In this document: piece by piece, positions 8,493 to 16,532 of the stretch
Numbering within the stretch: position 1 is the stretch's first letter
How the letters are laid out: each line of letters starts with the position of its first letter
NCBI GenBank assembly: GCA_003602285.1
Contig: QZVU01000002.1
Location: forward strand, 558,001-622,000
Direction: 5' to 3'
Length of the DNA: 64,000 nucleotides
Source of the DNA: Arthrobacter frigidicola
GTDB lineage: Bacteria > Actinomycetota > Actinomycetes > Actinomycetales > Micrococcaceae
Translations under genes and position numbers: made by a program
The notes under the pieces: model-generated
The model's input: the letters and a program-made list of their open reading frames with translations, nothing else
Databases searched by the model: none
What the model was told of the DNA's origin: nothing

Positions 8493-9974
8493 CTAGCTGC
8501 CGCGCCGGTAGTCCAGGTAGACAGTTTTCTTGCGGGTGTAGCGCTCGAAGCCGTGCTGGCCGTCGTCGCCGCCCAGACCGGACATTTTCCAACCGGTGTG
8601 GAAGCCCTGCACCTGCTCGGGTCCGGTCTGGTTGATGTACACCTCGCCGAACTCCAGGTCCTCGGTGAGCGAGAGGGCCGTCCGGAAGTCCTCGGTGTAG
8701 GCGTACGCCGTCAGGCCGTAGTCGGTCGAGTTGGCGTACTCCACCACCTCGTCGTAGGTGTCGAAGGGAATGATTGGAAGCACCGGGCCGAACACTTCCT
8801 GCTGCACGATGTCCATCTCGTTGCTGACCCCGGTCAGGACGGTGGGGGCGAACCAGAACCCCTTGTCGTCCTTGAGGTCCTCGGGCCGGCCGCCGCCGGT
8901 CTCAAGCCGCGCACCGGCGCCGACCGCGCCGTCGACGAAGGCCTTGACCTTGTCCCATTCGGCCTGGGAGACCTTGGGGCCGATCTGGCTGCCCTCGTCC
9001 AGCGGGTCGCCGACCACGAGCCCGTTCACCTTTTCCAGGAGGCGCCGCACGAACTCGTCGTGCACCCCCCGCTGGACGTAGGTGCGCTCGTTGCAGGTGC
9101 AGACCTGCCCGCAGTTCCAGAACCGCGACTCGAACGCCTCCTGCACGGCCAGGTCGAGATCGGCGTCGTCGAAGACGATGACGGGGGCCTTGCCGCCCAG
9201 TTCGAGGGACACCGGGATGACCTTGTGGGCCGCCTGGGCCAGGATTTCCCGGCCCGCGCGGGTCGACCCGGTCACGGTGACCATGCCCACCAGCGGGTGT
9301 TCGACGAGGGCCTTGCCGATGCTGCGGCCCCCGCCGGTGAGGACGCTCACCAAACCGGCAGGGACGCCTGCCTTCTCGCAGACCTTCGCCATGGCAAGGG
9401 CGGACAGGGGGGTCAGCTCGCTGGGCTTGAGCACGATGGCGTTGCCGGCCATCAGGGCGGGGGCAACCTTTCGGGCGAAGATCGCCGCCGGGAAGTTCCA
9501 CGGGATGATCGCCGCGACGATGCCGATGGGTTCCTCGCGCACCATCAGCTGGCGGTTGGCCGCCGAGGAGGCGACCACCTCGCCGACGTTGCGGTACTTC
9601 TGGGTGAGCGCGAAGTCGAAGAAGGCCTTGACCCCGCCGATTTCCCCGCGCGCCTCGGTGATCGTCTTGCCCTGTTCGGCGACGACGATCTGCGCAAGTT
9701 CCTCGGCGTGCTCCTCGACGGCGTCGATGACGGCGGCCAGGACGTCGGCGCGCTCCGCGTAGGTGCGCCGGCCCCAGTCCTTCTGGGCCTTGTAGGCGAC
9801 GGCGAGCGTCTCCTCAAGGTGTTCCGGGCCGGCCTCGGGCACTTCGGTGAGCACCTCGCCGGTGGCCGGGTTGTCGACGGGCCGGGTTTCCTCGGTGGAG
9901 ACCCACCGTCCGCCCACGAGCATGGCGGGTGTTGATCCAAGCAGGGAGTTCTCGCTCAGGAGGGAAAAGCTCAC
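8493..9974 (-). CDS. Aldehyde dehydrogenase, lactaldehyde/glycolaldehyde (AldA)-like
   Basis: NAD(P)-dependent oxidation of an aldehyde to a carboxylate, 493 residues, full length. The cofactor segment is IPWNFPAAIFARKVAPAL, the general-base Glu is in SLELGGKAP and the catalytic Cys is near residue 292 in CGQVCTCNERTYV. That last motif and the C-terminal GFHTGWKMSGLGG...GFERY are the pattern of E. coli AldA rather than betaine- or succinate-semialdehyde enzymes. In an operon with a polyol-type SDR and the YtfQRT-YjfF importer, it probably oxidises a C2-C4 aldehyde late in the pathway. No aldolase that would make such an aldehyde is nearby, so the assignment to lactaldehyde is tentative. Confidence 0.85.
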   Translation of the reverse strand: MSFSLLSENSLLGSTPAMLVGGRWVSTEETRPVDNPATGEVLTEVPEAGPEHLEETLAVAYKAQKDWGRRTYAERADVLAAVIDAVEEHAEELAQIVVAEQGKTITEARGEIGGVKAFFDFALTQKYRNVGEVVASSAANRQLMVREEPIGIVAAIIPWNFPAAIFARKVAPALMAGNAIVLKPSELTPLSALAMAKVCEKAGVPAGLVSVLTGGGRSIGKALVEHPLVGMVTVTGSTRAGREILAQAAHKVIPVSLELGGKAPVIVFDDADLDLAVQEAFESRFWNCGQVCTCNERTYVQRGVHDEFVRRLLEKVNGLVVGDPLDEGSQIGPKVSQAEWDKVKAFVDGAVGAGARLETGGGRPEDLKDDKGFWFAPTVLTGVSNEMDIVQQEVFGPVLPIIPFDTYDEVVEYANSTDYGLTAYAYTEDFRTALSLTEDLEFGEVYINQTGPEQVQGFHTGWKMSGLGGDDGQHGFERYTRKKTVYLDYRRGS

Positions 9975-10021
9975 GACTGTCCTTTCGGGAACAGGTTGGG
10001 GATGGGGTTGGGCCGGAAGGC

Positions 10022-10801
10022 TCAGCTCATGACCATTCCGCCCTCGACGTTGTAGGTCTGGGCCGTGATGTAGTCCGAGCCGGGGCCGGCAAGGAAGATC
10101 GCCAGCGGCACGACGTCCTCGGGAACGGAGGTGCGGCCCAGCGGGATCATGTCGGCGGCGCTCTTAAAGGTCTCGCCCTCGGCCTTTCCGGTGATCTCGC
10201 CGAACTGCTTGTCGACTTCCTTCCAGTAGGGGGTGTCGACGATGCCCGGTGCCATCGCGTTGACGTTGACGCCGTACTCGGCCATGGCCATGGCGGTGGA
10301 CTGGGTGATGGAGATGACCGTGGCCTTGGAGGCGCAGTAGGCGGCGACGAGTGCCTCGCCGCGGCGGCCGGCGATGGAGGCCATATTGATGATCTTGCCG
10401 CTGCGCTGCTTGCGCATGGGTTCACACACCGCCTGGGTCAGGAAGAACAGGCCCTTGACGTTGACGTTCATGATGCGGTCCCACTCTTCGGGGGTGGTCT
10501 CCCAGAGCGGCTTGATCAGGCCGATGCCCGCGTTGTTGACCAGAATGTCGATCCTGCCGTGCTCGTTCACGATGTCTTCGGTGACGGCCTTGGACTGCTG
10601 GGGATCTGCGACGTTGAGGGAAACGGCCGAGGCCGATCCTCCCGTGGAGCGGATGGCCTCGGCGGCCTCCTTCGCCCCGTCCAGGTTCAGGTCGGCGATG
10701 ACGACATGTGCGCCTTCTCCGGCGAACCCGACCGCCATAGCCTTGCCCATTCCAGAAGCGGCGCCGGTGATGAGTGCTACCTTGCCCTCAAGTGATCCCA
10801 T
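10022..10801 (-). CDS. Short-chain polyol dehydrogenase (sorbitol/galactitol 2-dehydrogenase-like)
   Basis: First gene of sugar module 1; NAD(H)-dependent SDR of 259 residues. Motifs: TGAASGMGKAMA, NNAGIG, IINMASIAGRRGEALVAAYC with the catalytic Tyr and Lys in YCASK, and the C-terminal YITAQTYNVEGGMVMS. The GRRGEALV...YCASKA and YIxAQTYNVxGG strings are those of the bacterial sorbitol dehydrogenase SmoS, so oxidation of a hexitol or a related sugar at C2 is the best guess. It has a strong ribosome binding site (GAGGAG, 6 nt before ATG). Promoter and LacI-type operator lie 60-110 bp upstream. Confidence 0.82.
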   Translation of the reverse strand: MGSLEGKVALITGAASGMGKAMAVGFAGEGAHVVIADLNLDGAKEAAEAIRSTGGSASAVSLNVADPQQSKAVTEDIVNEHGRIDILVNNAGIGLIKPLWETTPEEWDRIMNVNVKGLFFLTQAVCEPMRKQRSGKIINMASIAGRRGEALVAAYCASKATVISITQSTAMAMAEYGVNVNAMAPGIVDTPYWKEVDKQFGEITGKAEGETFKSAADMIPLGRTSVPEDVVPLAIFLAGPGSDYITAQTYNVEGGMVMS

Positions 10802-10861
10802 GTGTTTCTCCTCAGTAGTATTCCGGCGGCGCGGAGCGCGCTCTTCGCCTGATGCGGCTGA

Positions 10862-10873
10862 AAAACCGGTTTT
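10862..10873. promoter_or_regulatory. LacI-family-type operator AAAACCGGTTTT
   Basis: A perfect 12-bp palindrome with the central CG typical of LacI/GalR-family operators. It sits about 6-17 nt downstream of the predicted start point of the module 1 promoter, where a bound repressor would block initiation or elongation. No LacI-family gene is present in the window, so the repressor must be encoded elsewhere. Confidence 0.6.
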
Positions 10874-10885
10874 CTGCTGTGATAA

Positions 10886-10913
10886 AGATTACATTGAGGG
10901 GCATGCCTGTCAA
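10886..10913 (-). promoter_or_regulatory. Sigma-70-type promoter of module 1 (TTGACA-16-TAATCT)
   Basis: On the minus strand TTGACA (10913-10908) is followed by 16 bp and TAATCT (10891-10886). This is the best promoter in the window by match to consensus and predicts transcription from about 10879, an 80-nt leader before the polyol dehydrogenase ATG. Confidence 0.75.
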
Positions 10914-11013
10914 GGCGAAATGCTGGCGGGCAGGGTAGTGCGGAGGCCCGCAGGCGCGTTCAAGGGACGGTCCTGTTGAGTTCCCAGCCCTCGCCATGCC
11001 ACCCGCACTCCCG

Positions 11014-11072
11014 CCGAAATTGCAGGTAACCACCCTCAGCGGCGAGCGGAGCGTGGTGTGCTGCAGCCTCGG
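11014..11072. repeat. 59-bp palindromic intergenic repeat, copy 1
   Basis: Two 23-nt imperfectly complementary arms (11014-11036, 11050-11072) around a 13-nt spacer. Arms share the core TGCAG...ACCAC with copies 2 and 3. This copy is the most diverged. It stands between module 1 and the amidohydrolase gene. Confidence 0.75.
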
Positions 11073-11215
11073 TGAAGGAGGCCCTGGCGGACCGGACGCA
11101 TGGACTGGCTGGACGGACGGGCGGCCGGGAGGTTGACTTGAATCCGGGCCGACGCTCCTACTATCCGTTGGAGCTATGAGAGTTCAACCAACCCATCCCA
11201 GGGGGATGCTGTGAA

Positions 11216-12214
11216 GTGGTGCCTTCGGTGAACGCGATTCGTGCAGCAGTAGTCCAGTTTGAGCCTGTTCCTGACGATATTGGGGCCAATCTAGGGATCA
11301 TTCGGACGCTGTCAGGGCAGGCAGCCGCGGACGGTGTGCAGTTGATCTCCTTCCCGGAGATGTGCCTCCTGGGTTACTGGCATCTCACCCGCCAGCCCGC
11401 GTCCCGGCTGCGGGAACTGGCCCAGCGCCAAGACGGCCCGGCCGTCGCCGAGGTGCGGCAGCTGGCCATGGAACTTGGGCTCGGTATCGGAGTGGGATTC
11501 CTTGAAGCGGCGGGGGATACCCTCTACAACTCCTATGCCGTCTGCCTGCCCGATGGTGAAGTGCACGTCCACCGCAAACTTCATGCGTTCGAGCACGAAG
11601 CGATCTCGAGCGGGGACTCGTACACGGTTTTCGACACTCCCTGGGGCGCGCGGATGGGGATCCTCATCTGCTGGGACAACAACCTCGTCGAGAATGTGCG
11701 GGCTGTCGCGCTGCTGGGCGCCACGGTCCTGATAGCCCCTCACCAGACCGGAGGCACGAAATCCATGAGCCCTCACGGAATGCGCCCCCTCCCACGCACC
11801 CTCTGGGATAACCGGCATGATGATCCCGAGGCACTCCTGGCGGCGGTTAACGGGCCGTCCGGGCGCGGGTGGCTGATGCGCTGGCTGCCGTCGCGTGCCC
11901 ATGACAATGGCATCTTTGTCCTGTTCAGCAACGGGATCGGCCCCGATGACGACGAAATCCGCACCGGGAACGCCATGATCCTCGACCCCTACGGCCGCAT
12001 CATTGCCGAGACGCCCGTCCCCGACACCGCTGTCGTCACGGCCGACCTGGACCTGGACTTACTGCCACTGGCAACCGGCCGGCGCTGGCTCCTGGGCCGC
12101 CGACCCGAGCTGTATTCAATCCTCACCCAACCCTCGGGCCTCGAACGGGACCCCCGTACTGCCCGCCACTCGGCTTCCCCCGTGCCGGATTCCTTCCGGG
12201 TGAAGGATGCGTAA
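11216..12214 (+). CDS. Carbon-nitrogen hydrolase, nitrilase superfamily
   Basis: Hydrolyses a non-peptide C-N bond (amide, carbamoyl or nitrile), cytosolic, 332 residues. The catalytic triad of the superfamily is visible: Glu48 in SFPEMC, Lys121 in HRKLHAFE and Cys152 in LICWDNN. The latter is followed by the usual LLGATVLIAPH. The C-terminal half has NAMILDPYGRIIAETP, another family signature. Start is GTG at 11216 or 11219 behind AGGGGGA. A three-codon ATG-CTG-TGA frame just before is ignored. Substrate is unknown; it lies alone between two palindromic repeats and next to pyruvate oxidase on the same strand, 247 bp apart, so it is probably its own unit. Confidence 0.85.
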   Translation: MVPSVNAIRAAVVQFEPVPDDIGANLGIIRTLSGQAAADGVQLISFPEMCLLGYWHLTRQPASRLRELAQRQDGPAVAEVRQLAMELGLGIGVGFLEAAGDTLYNSYAVCLPDGEVHVHRKLHAFEHEAISSGDSYTVFDTPWGARMGILICWDNNLVENVRAVALLGATVLIAPHQTGGTKSMSPHGMRPLPRTLWDNRHDDPEALLAAVNGPSGRGWLMRWLPSRAHDNGIFVLFSNGIGPDDDEIRTGNAMILDPYGRIIAETPVPDTAVVTADLDLDLLPLATGRRWLLGRRPELYSILTQPSGLERDPRTARHSASPVPDSFRVKDA

Positions 12215-12250
12215 GGTCGGCCCTCCGGCGCCCGGGTGCGGAGCCTCCCG

Positions 12251-12309
12251 CCGAAACGGCAGGTAACCACCCGCAGCGGCGGGCAAAGCGTGGTGAGTTG
12301 CAGTCTCGG
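12251..12309. repeat. 59-bp palindromic intergenic repeat, copy 2
   Basis: Arms 12251-12273 and 12287-12309 with a 13-nt spacer, the same geometry as copies 1 and 3. It lies 37 bp after the amidohydrolase stop and may serve as that gene's transcription terminator. Confidence 0.78.
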
Positions 12310-12413
12310 CGGCCACCTGCGCTGCGCCGGGCGCGGCCTCCCCAGAGGGGGATTTGTGGCAGCGGGCGGACCTTTTGTGACGGGGTTTCGGGCGGGGGCC
12401 GCCGGAGCCCGCC

Positions 12414-12419
12414 TACACT
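12414..12419 (+). promoter_or_regulatory. -10 hexamer TACACT of pyruvate oxidase
   Basis: TACACT predicts a start near 12426 and a 36-nt leader containing the AGGAG ribosome binding site before ATG 12462. No clear -35. Confidence 0.4.
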
Positions 12420-12461
12420 GGCGACTGCAAGGGCACCAGCGCTTACCTCCAGGAGACCCTG

Positions 12462-14213
12462 ATGGCCAAGAATCTTGCTCACCAGCTCGTTCAACAGCTC
12501 CAATCCGCAGGGGTGCAGCGCATCTACGGCATCGTGGGGGACAGCCTCAATTCCATCGTGGATGCCGTCCGGCAGACCGGAGGGAGCGCCAAGGGGGGTA
12601 TCGACTGGATCCACGTCCGCCATGAGGAATCTGCCGCCTTTGCCGCGGCGGCCGAAGCCCAACTCACGGGCCGGCTGGCCGTCTGCGCCGGTTCGGCGGG
12701 GCCGGGGAACCTGCACCTGATCAATGGGCTTTTCGATGCGCAGCGGAGCGGCGCCCCCGTCCTCGCCATCGCCTCGCACATACCCAGCCGGCAGATCGGG
12801 ACCGGGTACTTCCAGGAGACCCACCCGGACCGGCTCTTCAGCGAATGTTCCGTGTACTCCGAACTCATCAGCACCGCGGCGCAGGGCCCGCGGGTCATGC
12901 AGAGCGCCATCCAGCACGCCGTGGGGCTGCGCGGTGTCGGCGTCGTGGTGCTTCCCGGGGACCTCGCCGAGCACGATGCGGTGGCGGACACCCCGCTGTG
13001 TGCCCCCTTCATCCGCGGCACGCTCGTTCCGCACCCCGACGCAGTCCGCGCCCTAGCCACAGCGATCAATGATGCCGGAACCGTCGCCATTTTCTGTGGA
13101 GCCGGCGTCGAGGGCGCCCACGACGACGTGATCGCCCTTGCGGAGAAGATCGCCGCCCCGATCGGGCATACGCTGCGCGGCAAGGACTTCATCCAGTACG
13201 ACAATCCGCTCGACATCGGCATGACGGGCCTGCTCGGCTACGGGGCCGCGGCCGCCGGGATCGAGGGGGCGGACCTCCTGCTCCTCCTGGGAACCGACTT
13301 CCCCTACGACCAGTTCCTGCCCGACGGCGTCCGCACCGCGCAGGTCGACAGCGCGCCGGACCACCTTGGCCGCAGGACCGACGTCGACGTCGCCGTCCAC
13401 GCCGAAGTCCTGCCCACGCTGCGGGCACTCGAGGCGCTGGTGGTTCCCAAGACCGACAGGCAGTTCCTCGAGAAGATGCTGAAGAAGCACGACCGCCTCA
13501 TGAACAAGGCCGTCGGCGCGTACACCCATGATGTGGAGAAGATCCGGCCCATCCACCCGGAGTACGCTGCTTCCCTTCTGGATGAAGCAGCAGCCCCCGA
13601 TGCCGTCTTCACCGCCGACACGGGCATGTGCAATGTCTGGACCGCCCGCTACATCAACCCCCTGGGGACGCGCCGGCTGATCGGTTCTTATCTCCACGGC
13701 TCCATGGCCAACGCCCTGCCGCATGCCCTTGGCGCCCAGGCGGCCTACCCAGGGCGTCAAGTGGTGTCGGTGTCCGGCGACGGCGGCCTGTCCATGCTGC
13801 TGGGGGACCTGCTCACCGCCGTGGCCTCCCGGCTCCCGGTCAAGGTTGTCGTCTTCAACAATTCGACCCTGGGGATGGTCAAACTCGAGATGCTCGTGGA
13901 CGGCCTCCCCGATTTCGGTGTGGACGTGCCGGACATCAACTATGCCGAGGTGGCCCGCGCCATGGGTTTCCACACGGCCCGGGTCGTCGACCCCGCAGGG
14001 ATCGCCGGCGCCTACCGCGAGGCGTTCGCCCATCCCGGCCCCGCGCTCGTGGAGCTGATTACCGACCCGCGGGCCCTGTCCATCCCGCCCAAAATCACGC
14101 GGGACCAGGTCGTGGGTTTCGCCACGGCGATGTCCAAGGTGGTCCTCAACGGAGGGGCGGGCGAAGCCGTCAGCATGGCCCGCAGTAATTTCCGCAACCT
14201 CCCCAGACGGTAG
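12462..14213 (+). CDS. poxB: Pyruvate dehydrogenase (quinone) / pyruvate oxidase
   Basis: Thiamine-diphosphate- and FAD-dependent decarboxylation of pyruvate to acetate and CO2 with electrons to the quinone pool; peripheral membrane enzyme. 583 residues, near the E. coli PoxB length of 572. N-terminal PYR domain has IYGIVGDSLNSIVDAV and the cofactor Glu in RHEESAAFAAAAEAQL, then CAGSAGPGNLHLINGL and the HIPSRQIGTGYFQETHP string that is diagnostic of PoxB. The PP domain has SVSGDGGLSMLLGDLLT and NNSTLGMV (metal/ThDP motif GDG...NN). ATG follows AGGAG. Flanked on both sides by palindromic repeats. In actinobacteria such enzymes are usually induced toward stationary phase; nothing here shows that directly. 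Confidence 0.93.
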   Translation: MAKNLAHQLVQQLQSAGVQRIYGIVGDSLNSIVDAVRQTGGSAKGGIDWIHVRHEESAAFAAAAEAQLTGRLAVCAGSAGPGNLHLINGLFDAQRSGAPVLAIASHIPSRQIGTGYFQETHPDRLFSECSVYSELISTAAQGPRVMQSAIQHAVGLRGVGVVVLPGDLAEHDAVADTPLCAPFIRGTLVPHPDAVRALATAINDAGTVAIFCGAGVEGAHDDVIALAEKIAAPIGHTLRGKDFIQYDNPLDIGMTGLLGYGAAAAGIEGADLLLLLGTDFPYDQFLPDGVRTAQVDSAPDHLGRRTDVDVAVHAEVLPTLRALEALVVPKTDRQFLEKMLKKHDRLMNKAVGAYTHDVEKIRPIHPEYAASLLDEAAAPDAVFTADTGMCNVWTARYINPLGTRRLIGSYLHGSMANALPHALGAQAAYPGRQVVSVSGDGGLSMLLGDLLTAVASRLPVKVVVFNNSTLGMVKLEMLVDGLPDFGVDVPDINYAEVARAMGFHTARVVDPAGIAGAYREAFAHPGPALVELITDPRALSIPPKITRDQVVGFATAMSKVVLNGGAGEAVSMARSNFRNLPRR

Positions 14214-14227
14214 GGGCTCCCTCCCCG

Positions 14228-14286
14228 CCGAAACTGCAGTTAACCACGCTCCGAGCCCGGGAAAGCGTGGTTAGCTGCAGTTTCGA
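14228..14286. repeat. 59-bp palindromic intergenic repeat, copy 3 (best conserved)
   Basis: Arms 14228-14250 and 14264-14286 around a 13-nt spacer, pairing over nearly the whole arm. It fills the gap between the convergent poxB and module 2, starting 14 bp after one stop codon and ending 13 bp before the other, so it can act as the shared terminator. Confidence 0.8.
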
Positions 14287-14299
14287 CGTCGGGGCCCTG

Positions 14300-15298
14300 C
14301 TACTGCTTGAAGGCGGCGTCGAAAGAGGCGCCGGACGGGGCGAAGTCGAAGGACTTCAGGAAGGCCAGCGCCTCAGGGGCGCCCTGCAGGCGGTCCATGC
14401 CCGCGTCCTCCCACTCCACCGAGATCGGCCCGTCGTAGCCGATGGCCGTCAGGGCCCGGAAGCTTGCCTCCCAGGGCACGTCCCCACGGCCGGTCGAGAC
14501 GAAGTCCCAGCCCCGGCGCTGGTCCCCCCAGGGCAGGTGCGAGGAGAGAATGCCGTTGCGCCCGCCGCCCATCCGCATCTTCGTGTCCTTGCAGTCAACG
14601 TGGTAGATCCGGTCGGCGAAGTCGGAGATGAACGCCACGGGATCGATCTGCTGCCACATAAAGTGGCTCGGATCCCAGTTCAGGCCGAACGCCTCGCGGT
14701 GCCCGATGGCCTCCAGGGCGCGCTGGGTGCTCCAGTAGTCGTAGGCGATCTCCGACGGATGCACCTCGTGGGCGAAGCGGACGCCGCATTCGTCGAACAC
14801 ATCGAGGATGGGGTTCCACCGGTCCGCGAAGTCCCGGTACCCGGCCTCGATAACCTCGGCGGAGACCGGCGGGAACATCGCGACGTACTGCCAGATCGAG
14901 GACCCGGTGAAACCGACCACGGTCTTCACACCGAGCCGCTGCGCCAGGCGCGCCGTCAGCTTCATCTCCTCGGCGGCCCGAGAGCGCACGCCCTCGGGGT
15001 CGCCGTCGCCCCAGACCCTGGGCCCGACGATCGCCTCGTGGCGGAAATCGATCGGGTCGTCGCAGACCGCCTGGCCCTTGAGGTGATTCGAGATGGCCCA
15101 GACCTTCAGCCCGTTGCGTTCGAGGATGTCCAGCCGGTCCTGGATGTAGGCGTCGTCGTCCCACCGCCAGGCGTCGAGGTGGTCCCCGGAGACGGCGATC
15201 TCCAGCCCGTCGTAGCCCCACTGGCCCGCCAGTTCGGCCACCTTCTCGAAGGGCAGGTCGGCCCACTGGCCCGTGAACAGCGTGTAGTTTCGTCCCAC
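14300..15298 (-). CDS. Sugar isomerase/epimerase-type TIM barrel (xylose-isomerase-like)
   Basis: Last gene of sugar module 2, 332 residues, AP_endonuc_2/xylose-isomerase-like barrel expected to bind a divalent metal. Candidate ligands sit in the expected strand ends: Glu in FAHEVHPSEIAYDY, Asp in GLNWDPSHF, His in YHVDCKDTK and Glu in SVEWEDAGMD. GTG start at 15298 has GAGGAG 7 nt upstream. The longer open frame upstream of it is low-complexity and lacks a ribosome binding site. The length exceeds the 270-290 of typical epimerases because of loops around WGDGDPEGVRSR and HLPWGDQRRGWDF. Reaction unknown: isomerisation, epimerisation, dehydration or beta-elimination of a keto sugar are all known for the fold. 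Confidence 0.8.
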   Translation of the reverse strand: MGRNYTLFTGQWADLPFEKVAELAGQWGYDGLEIAVSGDHLDAWRWDDDAYIQDRLDILERNGLKVWAISNHLKGQAVCDDPIDFRHEAIVGPRVWGDGDPEGVRSRAAEEMKLTARLAQRLGVKTVVGFTGSSIWQYVAMFPPVSAEVIEAGYRDFADRWNPILDVFDECGVRFAHEVHPSEIAYDYWSTQRALEAIGHREAFGLNWDPSHFMWQQIDPVAFISDFADRIYHVDCKDTKMRMGGGRNGILSSHLPWGDQRRGWDFVSTGRGDVPWEASFRALTAIGYDGPISVEWEDAGMDRLQGAPEALAFLKSFDFAPSGASFDAAFKQ

Positions 15299-15347
15299 TA
15301 AGCATCTCCTCGGTTCGGGAAGCGGGCGTGGGGCCCGGCCTCCGGCA

Positions 15348-16520
15348 TCACAGGTCCACCGCCCGGCTGCCCTGGGCCGCGCTGACCTGCAGGGCCTCAA
15401 GCACCCGCTGCACCGCGAGCCCGTCCTCAAATGAGGGGGACGGCGCCGTTCCGGACTCGATCGCCCGGAGCAGGTCCGCGGCCTGGCTGGTGAACGTCGA
15501 ATCCCAGCCTAGTAGGTGGCCGGGCGGCCACCACGCTTCGAGGTAGGGGTGGGAGGGCTCCGTGGCGAGGATCCTGCTGTACCCCTGGGCCTCGGCCGGG
15601 GCTCCGGCGTCGAAGAACCTCAGCTCGTTGAGCCGCTCCAGGTCGAACTGCAGCCCGCCCCGGGAGCCGAACACCTCGATCTGGAGCGCGTTCTTCCGGC
15701 CGGTGGCGACCCGGGAGACCTCGAGGCTGGCCACGGCACCGCTGCCCAGCCGCAGCGTCGCCCAGGCCGCGTCGTCGACGGTGACCGGTTCCGGTCCGTG
15801 CCCGCCCTCCCTCGTTGGAACGAAGGTGGTCACGGTTCCGGACACCGAGACGACGGGCGTCCCGAGGAGGTACAGCAGCTGGTCGACGGCGTGGGAGGCG
15901 AGGTCGCCGAGGGCGCCGGAGCCGGCGGTTTCCCTGCGCAGGCGCCAGGACATCGGGGCGCCCTCGTCCGAGAGCCAGTCCTGCAGGTAGCTCAGGCGCA
16001 CCTGCCGGACCTCTCCGAGCCGGCCTTCGGCGATGAGCCTGCGGGCCAGGGCCAGCGCCGGCAGCCGGCGGTAGTTGAAGGCGACCATCGACTGCACGCC
16101 GCGGGAGCGGGCCTTCACTGCGGCGGCCGCCATCAGCGCGGCCTCCGGTACGGAGTTCGCCAGCGGCTTCTCCACGAGGACGTGCTTGCCGGCCTCCAGG
16201 GCGGCGATGGCGAGCTCGGCGTGGAGGTGCCCGGGAGTGCAGATGTCGACGATGGCGATGTCGTCCCGCTCGAGGACGGAGCGCCAGTCGGTGGCGCTCT
16301 CCTCCCAGCCGAACAGCCGCGCGGCCTCCCGCACCTGCGCCGGATCCCGGCCCACCAGCACCTTCTGGGCGACCCGCGGCGAGGGGTAGAAGGCATTCAC
16401 GTTGCGCCACGCGTTCGAGTGGGCCTTGCCCATGAAGGAATAGCCGAGGACCGCGACCCCCAGGGGATCCGCCGAAACGTCGGACGGGGAAGGGGCGGGT
16501 GCTGGAACGGTGGTGGTCAT
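15348..16520 (-). CDS. Gfo/Idh/MocA family NAD(P)-dependent sugar dehydrogenase
   Basis: Oxidises a hydroxyl of a sugar, inositol or glycoside, cytosolic, 390 residues. N-terminal Rossmann fold with VAVLGYSFMGKAHSNAW, then DICTPGHLHAELAIAALEAGKHVLVEKPLANS including the family EKP motif. The C-terminal domain has GALGDLASHAVDQLLYLLG, where Asp and His are the usual catalytic pair. 13 bp downstream of the epimerase gene and 50 bp upstream of the second barrel, in the same operon. A Gfo/MocA enzyme beside two xylose-isomerase-like barrels is a recurring arrangement in inositol and 3-keto-glycoside pathways; which applies here cannot be read. Confidence 0.87.
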   Translation of the reverse strand: MTTTVPAPAPSPSDVSADPLGVAVLGYSFMGKAHSNAWRNVNAFYPSPRVAQKVLVGRDPAQVREAARLFGWEESATDWRSVLERDDIAIVDICTPGHLHAELAIAALEAGKHVLVEKPLANSVPEAALMAAAAVKARSRGVQSMVAFNYRRLPALALARRLIAEGRLGEVRQVRLSYLQDWLSDEGAPMSWRLRRETAGSGALGDLASHAVDQLLYLLGTPVVSVSGTVTTFVPTREGGHGPEPVTVDDAAWATLRLGSGAVASLEVSRVATGRKNALQIEVFGSRGGLQFDLERLNELRFFDAGAPAEAQGYSRILATEPSHPYLEAWWPPGHLLGWDSTFTSQAADLLRAIESGTAPSPSFEDGLAVQRVLEALQVSAAQGSRAVDL

Positions 16521-16532
16521 GTAGGGATCTCC

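Larger units (their letters stand above)
10802..11215. other. Intergenic region, 414 bp, between divergent module 1 and amidohydrolase
   Basis: Holds, from left to right, the leader of module 1 with its ribosome binding site, a 12-bp LacI-type palindrome, a near-consensus minus-strand promoter, the first copy of the 59-bp palindromic repeat and a weak candidate plus-strand promoter region for the nitrilase-family gene (TTGACT at 11133 or TTGAAT at 11138 with TACTAT at 11159, spacing not ideal). No open frame in it looks coding. Confidence 0.6.

Noticed and set aside
11206-11214. Three-codon ATG-CTG-TGA frame before the amidohydrolase
   Set aside because: Too short to claim as a leader peptide; it overlaps the probable ribosome binding site and may be chance.
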